DNA of 64,000 bases from Whitmania pigra (taxonomy: Eukaryota > Annelida > Clitellata > Hirudinida > Haemopidae), in NCBI GenBank assembly GCA_021613335.1, contig JAJTWR010000329.1, forward strand, positions 1,937,501 through 2,001,500, given 5' to 3'. Numbering within the stretch: position 1 is the first letter of the stretch; each line of letters begins with the position of its first letter. Below are positions 10,107 to 25,165 of this stretch, piece after piece. The position numbers and the translations under genes were made by a program. The notes under the pieces were generated by a model. That model did no database searches. It saw only the letters and a program-made list of their open reading frames with translations, and had not been told where the DNA came from.

Positions 10107-13100
10107 ATGAGCGCCGAGAACGGGCAAAATTTTGTTAAAAATTCCGACTTTCAGTGTCTGTCGGTCGATGGGGCATCGGCAATGAGCTTACCCTTGCACG
10201 GAATTGTTCCCGACTTTTCCGACACACCCATCCTCGATTCCAATGAAGTACTTGCACTCTTTTTTTTACATTTACCAACATTAACGATCATTTTTTTCTA
10301 AATCCGTCTGCAAACTCATGCAATTATGCTCTCAATATTTACATATTGTGCTTAAAGCTTAAAACTTCAAATCTTATCACATTACCTCCATGTGCTTTAG
10401 TTACATCTTGCTTCTTTCCAGCCACTCATAACTTCTGGCCATCACGACATGATACCTAATGACTTATTCATTGACCGCTGTTCCATGTGCCAGTGTATCA
10501 GAAGTGTGGATAGTGATCAAGGTTCACAAAATTAATTACTTATTTACATGCCAATTGATGTTGATTTTTGTGTATGGGTCTTTTGTAAATTATTTTTTTA
10601 CAATTTTTATTATTATTCAGAATTCCCAAGTGAATTGTCTAAAGTTTCACCATTTCACGGGGTTAGACATTTTACTATCCATCATAACTGTAAATTTCAC
10701 TTGTCTTGCCATATGATGATTTACATAGTATGTCTGCACTCTGATTCTATGAACAATTTGGTGTAATTTTGTCTGCTATTTGCTCTTTTGAAATTATTGA
10801 ACCATAAAATATGATATTAGTAAATGCAGTGTTGTGATGGAGATGGCGTTAATATTGTTTATAATAGAGCATACTTTGATAACGTTGCAATAAATGTTAG
10901 CGTGGCGTGTGGTTTGGCCGAATGGGTTGTGTCCCTTCATATGACAGTAATGGCAACAGTCGTGATGCGTCGTGTTCAAAACCCAGCCCGCACTGCTGCA
11001 AGTGCCCTTGGGAAGGAGCGCTATATAAATGGTTAAAAGAGGAGCCTCTGATGCTTTGCATATGGCACTATATAAATGAAATTACAATTAACATTAGCAT
11101 AAAAGTTTATCTGCCTCTAATAACAATAATATTGTTTGTGACATCACTTAAGATGGTAATATTTATGTAATAATATGATCGTGATAATATTGCAATAACA
11201 TTTAAAGTTAACCTTAAAGTTCATCTGATGATAATTTCTTATAACACACTGATGTTGCAGTTTTTACACTGGTTATGTCCAACTTGTGAGAGAGTGGTCG
11301 AAGATGAATGCAAAAGGGCACGTCTGAAAGCTGTCAGTTTGACTTCATTTCTTCCAATTTCCTAACAGATTAATATTTAATATTCTTTTTGATTAATTGG
11401 ACGATATTGGTGGAATAAAAATTTACTAATTATGAGTTTATCATTAATCTCAAACGCTTGGTTGTTAATATAATTTCTGTAAAAGGATTTGATTTGATTT
11501 ACAATCATTACAGCACATGCATAGGGCGTTGCTTAAAAATGTTTTATTATTAAACTAAGTTGAGTTTACACAACCATTTGTTAAATTTACAGAACTGCAG
11601 TCACTCACCTCGGTGTGATTCTTGCGACGAAGCGTCGAGCGTTGCTCACTGTCCTTGCATCAACTGTCAGAGCGACAGGTTGAAACATGAATTTTTGCTC
11701 ACAGTTTGTTTCTTCTGGTTGATTTTTAAAACATTTCTGCTCTGCAGGGAATCCTCTCTGCATCAGAAGAAGGAGTTTCAAAAGATCTGGACGACCGTTG
11801 CGGAGGCCGTCGGACGAGTTTTCGGTGCCGAATGCGCATCGACGGTTTTAAGCACTCCCGACCTTCTCGTCCTCAAAAGCCACGTGGCAAAGTGAAGTGG
11901 CATTGTTTTTGCAGATGGTGTTTTGTTTTCGTAGGATGTTTTGGAAATTTATTTCAAATTCATGATTTCTTTATATTTATATATATATATAATATAACGA
12001 TGTATTAACTTGCAATATTGATGCAGGTTGTGTCAGATTAACTGCCACTACTTGTTTAAGAAACTCGAGAAGAGATGTCGACAGATGCTGATCAACATGA
12101 AGGTCCACATCCTCAAGAAAACCGCTCGTCAAAAGACGGACACGGCAGACGTGGCCTACAACTTCATGTCCATCATTCTCCACAAGTACATGCACCTGTG
12201 TACCGCCTGTGAGTTCCTGGCAGACGTTCTCAGTCCACTCGTTAGTGTTCAGTCGTTCGAGTTAAATCGATTCTCGATGGCTTCATGAGATTTATTTGTT
12301 TCGTTCGGAAGGTTGAACAACACATGAGTCAGTTCAATGCAACGTGGCAACTTCACAACAAGTACCTCTTTTGCTGCGTCATTTTCAACGAACCCGTCGT
12401 CCAGAAGTGCCTGCCCGAAGCTGCCGAAATCATCAGGTTTCTATTTTTTTCTCCTTTAGTCACCTCGAACTCCGTAAGTTCTTTGAGTTTGTGAAGAGTT
12501 CCTATTTATGGATCGATTTAAATCCTTCGTCATACAGTCAAGATCTTAAGAAGAAGCAGCAGGAAAAATTATCCAAAGAGCAGGAGACACTGATGAGGAA
12601 GTACAACAAAGTTTTGTCGGAGCACGAGAGGTTCGTCAAGGAGATGACGGACGTCGACCAGTTCTGGAAGTCGTGTCAGCAGAACATCGAAAAATATGAC
12701 GAGACGTACGAAATTGTGAGAATCATTTTCGATAATTGAACCCTCGATTTCTGCTTGCATGAGGTCGTTTAAATTTCGCCAAACGTTCGATGCAGGAGAA
12801 AATGAAAGAACGAAAGCACTGCCTCATCGATGGACTCGAATTTATTAAAAAACAACGACAACTCTTGAAAGAAATTCAGGGCGGTTGTCTCTCTGCAGAC
12901 GCCTTTGAGTAAGAAATATTTTCTGATGAGTTTTTGGAAATCATCTCATAAATTGTAGCAATTCACAATTGCAGCTATTATTATTGCCATCTTAAGATAA
13001 TGTTAAGCCAGCAACATCATGTTCACAATCATTAGCTTAAGAAATTGATTAAAAAAACAACTGAAGAAAGTAATAATAATTTTAAGAAAGTAGTGCCCAA

Positions 13101-16100
13101 AAAGTAATTGGACAAGTAATGTGCGTGCAGATTCTGTTCCATTAATCAAATAAAAAACAATTACTTTAAGATTACTTTACATTTCTTTATTTCTGATATG
13201 CTTGATTTGTGACATTTGTTAATTTTCATTTTAATAAGGTTTCTATTTTATCTAGATTTTATTTAGACCTACTCTAAGTCTAAAGTAAGAAATCTAGATA
13301 GCTATAAATTAACATGATTAATCATGAAGTTATTGATCTTTCAATGTTGCAGTTAGCAATGATTTGAATGTACCTTACAGAGTTCATTGAAATCATCAAG
13401 CTCTTTATAAGCTTTGAAGTGTAAAGAATGATTTGGATTTTATTGTGATGTTTTTAAGACATTTATCTGGAAGCAATTAACAGAGGACTATTTTTAGCAA
13501 CAGCAAGAGAGTTGAATCCTTCGAGAAACTCTGGATTCATGGACGAGCAGACGAAACACAATGTCCCAACTGCAGGACTGTCAAGTGAGCGAAAATGTTT
13601 TGTTTAATTCTTAACCTATTATAATTTATGAGGCTATGTCGTAGTTAATTTGTCTTAGTCATCGAGCTACTTGCATGCAGATGTTCTTACGACGAAGCTG
13701 GCATGTCGCACCTGATCACGTGCGGCATCATCAGCCCCGACATAATTTCGGAGGAAGGTTTGTCGCCGACCTCGTTCGAGAAGCACGAACCTGACTTCCA
13801 GGAGTACCTCAACTCTGCCTCGGTCAGGAGCACTTCGTCTTCCAGCGACGATTCCTTCCTTCCAGACGGACACGTTCGGTTTGTTACCCTCGTCTCTTCA
13901 GTTCTAGCAGTGTCGGGATGCAACGATAAGAAATTACCTCGAGATTTAATTTCATTTCTGTGCATTCTTTAAAAGTTATAAGATAATTATGTTATGACAT
14001 GTTCCTTTCAATTCGGTTCTTAAACATCTTGTCTCAGCAAAGAGAGAAGGAGGGGTGATGGTGGCGGAGTTTCCAGTGAAGATGAAGAAGACGAGGATGA
14101 CGACGAAGAAGAAGAAGACGAGGATGATGACGACGACGACGATGACTTTCACGATGCCCAGCAGATACACCTTCCAGATTTTTGCCCAAGCATTGAAAAT
14201 TCTTCATCAGAGGCAAGTTTTGTAATTAACCAGCATCGGCTTTTTCATTTCTCGATGCATTCATCCGTTATTGTCGTCGCTTAAAAACGGCCTTAAAAAT
14301 ATACTCGATTGTTAGCAGCTCGTGAACCGATGCAACCAGTCCTTCCTTCTGCAACCGAGGGAAGTCGTACCTTACTGCAACTGCCTCAATTGCAACAAGG
14401 AGTCCCTCTGTTTGCTCTCCTACAGCAAAAAGAATCCCAAGCACATTCTCAAGTTCATGCTCAAGGCCAACCAGAATGGAGAAGAAGAAGAAGACGACGA
14501 TGATGACGACGAAGACTACGACATCCACGAAGGTGGAATTCACGTGAGTTGCGACGGTTATTTGGCATCGTTAAATGACGTTCCTCACGTGTCGACGTGA
14601 TTGCACTTCAGACGTCCGGCGACTTGGAGTATGCCACGATGGCTCCGATGACGAATGCAGAACTTCTCCTGAAGACATCTCACTTCATTGATTACCCCAG
14701 TGAAGCATCATTTTCTCCAAAATCAATAATCGAGAACTTAATCGACTATTCGACTCAGCCTCCATTTTCTCAGAAGACTATCGTTGAAAACAATTTCAGC
14801 CAGAGGTTCTTATTGCCAACCCTTGAGCAACAATGCAGCCAAGAGAGGAACAAGTGCTTGAGGCTTTGCACAAACGAAAGACAAGTGTTACCCCCATCTT
14901 CATCTCCAGGTTGCATCATACCTGATGTGGTTGATGCTGTAACCTCTCTCGAAGATCAGTTTAACTCCAGCTTGTCATTGAATCACTGTTGTACTTCGAA
15001 GGTTCTAAACTCTACGAATCCCGCAAGATCTCCGACAAAAATAACCGAGCACAAGATTTTAAAAACTCTCACTGGGTCCCTTAACAATGTAGACGAGGCA
15101 AGTTGTTGCGAAATCAAGATCCAGAGGAACGACACCACAGGAAATTCTTCCGACAAAAAGTCGGGAAAGGACAGATCCACACAACATCCTGAGAAGATAC
15201 TACCTCAAAACGATAAAAAATCTACAACATCCTGCAACTATTACCAGGTAGCCCTCAAGCATCCAAATTCCTGTCAGAAGCAGCAACAACAGCAGCAGCA
15301 ACAAACCAAGGCTGCCTCTCAACCGAAGCCAGGAAGTGGTGATGGCGGTTCCGTCTCGTCGTCCAATCAGAAACAGGGATCGTTCACCGTACCTCAGCAG
15401 CCGTCGAAACAATCTCAGGAGTCGACTCGATGCAGAGTACCGAGTTGCAATGGTCACATGGTCGGTGCCGGCGATGGTGGCTTAGACAAAGAAGAGTGTG
15501 ACACTTCCCCTCATTCGCATCTCCCCAGTTGTGAGGCAGACGACAAGTCATTGGGTGGCCAGAAGGACCTGAATGGGAAGTCGCACTGCGAATGTTGGCA
15601 TTGCGAATTCTTCGGACACGAAACGGTCGGCATCGAAGTTGCATTGTGAATTCCTTATTTTTTGTCTTAATCTTTATAAAAGATGTTTGTTTACAGCAAT
15701 CGAATGCGCCAACAAGTAAAAATTTTGCAGAATGCCGAGACAGGTTGAGACAAAAATTGAAAAAGAAGGTAATTATGAATTTTAAAAAAGAATAATTTTA
15801 TAATGTCTTGGAATCATAGCTTTGAGCTTCTTTCATCCAGCTGTACATTATTAATTACTCGGATGCATTATTAAGAAGCTTCATTGTTTAACATCCCATA
15901 ATGGCGGTGTCGTTGGAGTTAATTTGAAAAGATTTTTGTTAAGGCCTTCAGACATTTAAAAGAGTTTAAACATTCCAGCAAAGCTCATCGAAAACAACGC
16001 AAAAGGGCATGGCAAACATGAGTCACAACTCTGCTCCGGCTTCAAAAAGTTCATCGCCTGAACAAAGTTCTGGCCTGAAATCAGTGGATGAACTGATTGA

Positions 16101-17746
16101 CTACATCAACGGAGGCAAGAAAAATATCGATCAGTCTGCAAAAGAGCAAAGAAAAAGCTCCGGGATAAAAAAGAAGTCGGGAAAAAATAAGAAGGTGATT
16201 TTAATATTTCCAAACGATTTCACGCGAACAATTCAAACAACGATTCTCCTGCCTTGCAGACTAAGGATATTGTCTCCAAAAGCACCTCTGAAATGGCATC
16301 AAGTGGTTCAATCGATGACAACAAATCCCACTGTCTGCTGCAACATAGGCAGACCAGCAATTCACCGTCTTCCATTTCTTCCAAGTCTATGCCTGAGACA
16401 AAAAATGAAGAGAAGCCTAAAGGTTGGGAAGTTAACGTTAAGTTTTTGTTTATAATTTATTAATTAATAATTTTCTCTTAGACACTCGAGTCCATCCTAC
16501 CATCATTTCGGGATCAGTAGCTACCTCAACTGCCTCTTTGCATTCGTCGCTTGAAAATTCAGTCCCGATGCTGAAGATAAACTCATCCAAAAAATTTGAA
16601 ATACCTCCAGGTAAGGAAGCAGGTGAGAAGAAAATTGATCCGGCCGAAAAAAAGGATTCTCTTCGAACGGGATGCTCTCAGCAGGATAAACTAATTTCAT
16701 TGTCCAAGGCAATGGACTCCAATGTAGATCGTCTGATGGACTCTGTGGATGTCAATTCGAAGACGGTTCCAAACTCAGAATTGAAAGTGGGCCTTACTCC
16801 TCCGCCGTCACCTAGATCCAAGTCGAAAAGAATCGACGGCCGAAAAACTTCAGATCAGAGTCACAAGCAGAAGGCTTCTATCCAGAAGGCAGACTCCTTG
16901 AAGAATAACATCTCTCAAAGTAAAGAGGTCAAAGAAAATGGAACTTGTCGTGTTCCCTTCGCCTCGAAGCAAACGAAATCGAGTCCTTCGACGGCATGCC
17001 TTCTCAGTGGCATGATAACAGTCCTCTCGAAGGCAAACGGCACGTGCAAGAATGCAAAACCTTCTTCCGACAGTTGCCAGCAGAACCACGCTCCCGTCGT
17101 CGTTGGCAACAATGCAAAGAGCTCCGTGCATGTGAGTCGAAACATAGATCCTTAGTTTTCCTCTAAAGTTAATTATTTATTATTTGTTCTGTAGGTGTCC
17201 ACTGAGTCATCACCTCCTCCAAGTTCTTCAAAGAATAAGAAGCAAAAGAAGAGAAACAAGATTTCTTCTGATTTATCATTCGGTAGTTTGGCACATTGGT
17301 TGTGAAATATTTCTATCGTTAATGACCTTATCTTACTAAAATAAGACATATTATCATAAGTCATCGTCTTATTATCATAAACTTATCATTTTGTTGATCA
17401 GAGGAGATATTCAAACCCAATGATGAAGAGGACATTGGAGAGGATGACAGAGAGATTGAGGAGTTTAAAAGGTGAGGAAGAGAATTATTCAAATTCCCTT
17501 GACACATTTATGCCCGTTTTATTTTAATTCTTTTTTTTATAATAAAATAATTAGTTAATACTATAAAATACTAAAAGTGGTATTAATAAAATATTAATAA
17601 GTTAGACCCCGTCGTGCAATGCCAGTTGTTTCTTCAGGTTCTGCTTCAATACACCACCTCTGCCTGTGAGAGAGAAACTGAGAGTGAATCTGAATGTCAA
17701 GGACATTTTCAACAGGAGGAAACCCCCTCAGAGTTGCAACTCTTGA
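10107..17746 (+). CDS. FAM193A: FAM193 family protein
   Basis: About 21 exons, roughly 1400 aa. Solid exons: 11593-11678, 11748-11891, 12027-12240, 12312-12436, 12538-12715, 12796-12908, 13498-13584, 13681-13878, 14038-14212, 14316-14543, 14612-15625, 15697-15768, 15979-16194, 16260-16422, 16482-17131, 17195-17282, 17402-17471, 17638-17746; all phases agree. The 5' exons are 10107-10247, about 10422-10521 and about 11261-11332, but the join between the last two is unresolved. Family marks: Cys-rich text (CDSCDEASSVAHCPCINC), a helical middle, long Asp/Glu tracts, CECWHCEFFGH, the VDELIDYINGG helix, and the C-terminal signature EIEEFKRFCFNTPPL to VNLNVKDIFNRRKPP. Molecular role is poorly known. 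One intron (14213-14315) uses a GC donor. A polyA signal lies at 18196-18201. Vertebrate FAM193A and FAM193B would be co-orthologs. Confidence 0.92.
10913..11090 (+). mobile_element. tRNA-derived SINE, family A, copy 2
   Basis: Same A-box (tggccgaatggg), B-box (gttcaaaaccc), core (ttgggaaggagcgctatata) and tail order as 2390-2576. It sits in a FAM193 5' intron in the same orientation as the gene. Confidence 0.75.
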
Positions 17747-18809
17747 ACCGCCCCGATGCTCGTTCGATTTCTCTGCCGATCTTTTCCGGCAACCGATGCA
17801 TGTCTGGAATTATTCACCCATTCTGTTTCTTTTTTGTTCCGATGCAATTTTCTCATTGAAGGCCGATAATGTCCGTCAGAGTCAGTAAAGAACACCTGAG
17901 GCTTAAATGATAATTTTTGTTTTGTTTGAGTTTCTTCACAGCCCGAGCGGCTTGTTCGTTAGTCCATTTTACCCCCATTTCGGCGGCCCCTGAACTAGAC
18001 GTTGGGGGATTTTGGACATGCTAGCCCCAGCCCCCCTTAATACTGTGGTTCTTTCAAGGAAGCCGTGATATGCTCTAATCGTCTGCATTACATAATTGCA
18101 ACAACTGGCCACGGTTTTGTTGAAGCAAGCTGGTGTGATAGATGTACAGTTTCTTTGGTCCTTATTTTGATTGCTGCAATGCTATACACCTTTGTAATAA
18201 AGGGCTCATATGTTGAAAGTGATTGTTGCAGAAAGCTTAGCTTTTAGGAAGCAGCATTGCAAAGTTTGCTGGTAGAATTGAATTCATGTACGTTTTATTT
18301 ATGGCCTGGGCCTAATTAAGCAATTACAGAGTAGTTTGGTGACTAAAAACGCATTTTAATAAGTTCATTAACCTTAGTCGGTCAAAATAAGTTCACCGAA
18401 TCATTGAAAAGCTGAACAAACGTTGCCGAAATGAAGAAATCAGTAATAAAAACAAACTGTAAAAACGTGTGCAGGTCGAGGTTATGTACCAAGATTGAAC
18501 CACAATTGTACGGCAGGACGAGACGAGTTGCGAGGTCGGATTGCAGATCAATAGCTTCATTCCCTGACGGGGGTCAGCTAAGGATTTCAAAACTATAAAC
18601 ACCAGATCCTAACTAAGCAGTCTGTACATCAGATCGACGGAAACAAAATAAATAACTCTCCAAGCAATTCAAATGCGAACAGAATTAAGATCTGCGAAAA
18701 TCCCTTGATATGAGTGACTAACAGCAACGAGATAAAACAGTCCGTGACAAGCGTTAAGCAGCTAATTGGAGATGGCCACGATCGAGGCTCCGTCTGTCCG
18801 TGCAACAGG
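17747..18809. other. Convergent 3' flanks of FAM193 and EEIG/FAM102
   Basis: Contains the FAM193 polyadenylation signal aataaa (18196-18201) and an unusual GC-rich block (about 17937-18055, with acccccatttcggcggccc). That block is unlike its surroundings and may be a repeat fragment. No gene is supported. Confidence 0.5.
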
Positions 18810-21769
<2,960 letters not shown>

Positions 21770-22245
21770 CTCAGACTATTAGAAAGCCCTGCAACTCTTA
21801 GGAAATCTCATCATTTATATGAGGGTAATTTTATGCTTCACTTGCTCAAAGCAAATCACTAGCATTGTGCCCCACACATTTTAACCGATCCTATCTTCAA
21901 TGAATAATGAAATTACCTAATATTATTAAGATCCAAATAATCTAAGGCAAGAAACTAGCTCCACCCCAACGTCACAAAAGCGATGTCAACAATGAGTCGG
22001 AAGAGTGGGCAAATTTATGTAAACATCGGTGTTGTTGTATGCCTGCATACAAGCGAAACTATTTGCGATCTTTCAATAAATACTAATCCACTTAATAAGA
22101 ATTGATTTGCAACGTTTAAATACAAATTGCAAAATTTAATACAAAATTATCATCGATCTTATTGATGGGGCACATTATTTCACGCCTTTTATTTTTTGTC
22201 ATTCATTGGACCTTATTTGAGTTGATTTATAATCTACTATTGCGG

Positions 22246-24892
22246 TTACCTTTTTTTTTTTAAATCCAAAAATTTCAAGAGCCACTTAATAATTTGTTTT
22301 AAAAATTCATCATCATCTGATGACTTAATGATGATAATGAGTTGTCTATTGCTTAATTGCATCCTCCGAAATTTCAGTGATATTTTCATTTTATTCAAGG
22401 CATAACTGGACGGCACGATTTCAAATTTGTGGCTACGTTTATCAATAAATGTAAAAATTCTTGGGTCCAGTTTTTCATTTTTTAAAACTCTTGTCCAAAA
22501 TGTTTAAATCAGGTTATGAATGTTTTTGCGTTTTTATTTAATCAATTCAGGTCATGCCGAACGAAGTTCGAAGGTGATAATAAACGAGTTTATTAACGTT
22601 TCTCTGGTGTTTCAAATGAATCTTAAGGTGGCTAGCAATAGAAACGCGAGAGTCATTCTGACAAATCTTCACTCGTGAACGTTGATTCTCAGAATTACTA
22701 AAGAAAATTTTAATATTAATTACTAAAGGAAATTATAATATTAAGATAACTGACCAACAAATAGCTACCTCACTTGAAAAATTATATTAAACCAACCTGA
22801 TGTACCATCTTTCTGTCTGTAGGCATTGAAGAGTTTGGCAAAACTTTTCATTTCCTCTTCGATCTTATCCTTGCCTACCAATACCCTGAACCTTTCAAAA
22901 GTTTTGATTAGACTGCACTGAAATTGACCATTGTAATCGTCCATAGTTTCTTCGAAGATGTTTAACAAATGCTGGGCGTACGAGAAACGGCCGCAAATGT
23001 GCTTCACAAACTTGTCCACCGTGCTCGATAGAGCCATGTGGTCCGGATTGTATCTTGGAGAAGACTTACTGCCTTCTTTGCCGAATTTCTTGCGACACAT
23101 GATGTCGCCAAAGCAGGCCGCGAAGAATGTCTCTATGTCTCGAATGTGATGATTCACAACGTTCTTGGACTCCAAGTTAATCGTCTCCATTTGATTGGAA
23201 ATGCTTTCTTTCGTGTCCGCCTCCACTCCGATGTTATGCTTTTCCACCTCCTCCAGCATACCTGGATTCAGGTAATCGCGCTCGCTTCGACACGTCACGA
23301 GAATGCAAAACCACTTCGAGAAATCCTGCCTAAAAACGTGAATGAAAAGTAGAAAATTGGCCCACTCCGACTGCTTCAAATCGTGGAGACCATCGATGAC
23401 GATCAGCCTGCGTCGGGGACAGTTCTTGGCATGGTTCGAGAACAACGCCTTCAGAGGTTTTCTGAGCAGAAAGTCGTAAAGGCGACGCCAGTCATTCATG
23501 GAGTCCTCGTGGCTTTCACCCAGATCGACTTTTCGATGTTCTTGGATGATGTCGTCCATCATGCAAACATATTCGGGGATGTTTCGAAGTAGACTGTTGG
23601 CGACAGACTTTATCAGTTCGACCATTCCGTTCTCATGTCTGGAGTCGAACACGAACACATTCATAACGTAGCACTGATTGAGTTTACAGAAAGCCGAAAC
23701 CACGCAACTCTTTCCAGTTCCCTCCAGACCGCTGAACCAACAGATGCACTTGTTGGATGTGAACAGCCACTCTTCGATTTTGGCCAACAACCAAGTCCTC
23801 GTACCGTCGTGCATGAAATGGGAGCTGATTTGGTCGAAGGAGCAACTCGGGTTCACAGAAAAGAGGCCGGTTTCGTGAAATTTTTTTTTCGAGAGGAGTC
23901 TGTACTGAGCTGTGAAAACAAGGAGACTCGGGTTTATTTCTGGTTCAAAAACGAGTTCACTCAGTAGATTCACGATGCGCAAGACTATTTCCTTTATTTG
24001 CCGTGGAAAGTTTTCTCGCTTGTAATCGGAAGTATCTGTCGGTTGTTGCAGTCCAAGATGTGCAGTCATCTTCTTCAGATCCAGCAGAGCCAAGAAATCA
24101 ATGGTGTTCTGTTGCTGTTCTTCTTCGGGCGTCGGCTCTGGAGGTTTCTGTTGATCAAAAGCCCGAGAAATGAAGGTTTTCGGATCTAACTTTTGCTCAA
24201 TTTCGAGAAACGGTGCCTCCAACTCGTCCAGTCTGCTCTCGGCAAATTCCATGAGTCTGATAAGCTCTTCCGTTTTGCTATCGGGCCCACCGTAAGAAGA
24301 CCTGTCGAAGAAACCATATTCCAGACAAAAGACCTTGAGATCAATCAGGGGTCTGACCGACTGAAAGTTCGACGAAAGAGCTCTCGTGAGCAGTGATTCC
24401 AACTTCCTGATGTAAACTGGACTCGTGCACTGGGTCATCTGAACCTTTAAGCTGAGGTCCAAGACGCAGAATATTTTTATTATAATTATGATGTCCGCAA
24501 AGTAGAGCAACTCTGCCTTGTCGAACGGAGCCAAAGCAGAATCGATTCCGTCAGCGCCGTAGTTGGTCGCTCCGTCACCTGACGCATCCGTGATGCCAGA
24601 GTTGTTTCTCTCCGGCGATTGCTTTCTGCTCTTTTTCTTCTTAATGTGGATACCGACGGCACTCAATTTCTCGTCCACGGCATCGTACAGGTAATCGGCC
24701 ATCTGGCGGCGAAATTCCAACGCCTTAAGCCTTAGGCGGGAATTTGATTTAACGAAATTCGCTTACCTGAATCGCTTTCTTCAACTGCCCAAACCAAGGT
24801 ACGACTGTTTCGCACTCATCGAGAAGTTTCATGAGATTCAGGCAGACGATATCGAGGTTCGTCTTGATATCAACTTGAAGGTCTGATTCCAT
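22246..24892 (-). CDS. NACHT-like STAND P-loop NTPase, function unknown
   Basis: Three exons: 24892-24767, 24723-22797, 22487-22246, about 764 aa. The start is the first ATG (MESDLQVDIKTNLDIV). The N-terminal ~340 residues are helical and unassigned, with a hydrophobic ADIIIIIKIF. Then comes HFMHDGTRTWLLAKIEEWL followed by Walker A GLEGTGKS (about residue 373) and Walker B RRRLIVIDGLHDL (about residue 485). This order (GTR-x-WLL-x-W then P-loop) is typical of NACHT/STAND ATPases such as NPHP3- or NWD-like proteins. No WD, TPR, ankyrin, death or TIR domain is visible, so it would be a STAND module without the usual sensor repeats. Exon 3 ends KKKR then TAA, although a gtaacc donor overlaps that stop, so a further exon is possible. 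Confidence 0.78.
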
Positions 24893-25165
24893 TTTTTAGC
24901 GGATTTATAAAAAAAAACAAAAACAAATAAAATACTTATTCCGTAATTCTTCAACTAATGCCGTTCGTAATAGCTACTACGTCATAAACTCGGAAAAACG
25001 AAACAGGGACCCAAAAATCACGTAACACGGGATCCATAAAAATTAAATAGGCGCCTGTAAAAACCTAAAAAAAAAAACCGAAAACTGCGTTTGAAATGAA
25101 CTATAAACAAGCAAAGGAAATAAATTTTTCTGGAAGTTTAAAAAGCAATCAGTCATCAAAAAATG
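24893..25165. other. Short spacer between STAND gene start and XPO5 stop
   Basis: 273 bp between the XPO5 stop and the STAND start codon on the same strand. The STAND promoter must lie here or within the XPO5 3' end. No TATA box is obvious. Confidence 0.5.

Noticed and set aside
10459..11170. Several 60-87 aa ORFs in FAM193 5' introns
   Set aside because: Overlap the SINE or AT-rich intron; no phase link to flanking exons.
14983..15644. Minus-strand ORFs within 14983-15644
   Set aside because: Antisense of the large 1014-nt FAM193 exon.
23635..23967. Plus-strand ORFs of 60-110 aa at 22958-24396
   Set aside because: Antisense shadows of the long STAND exon.
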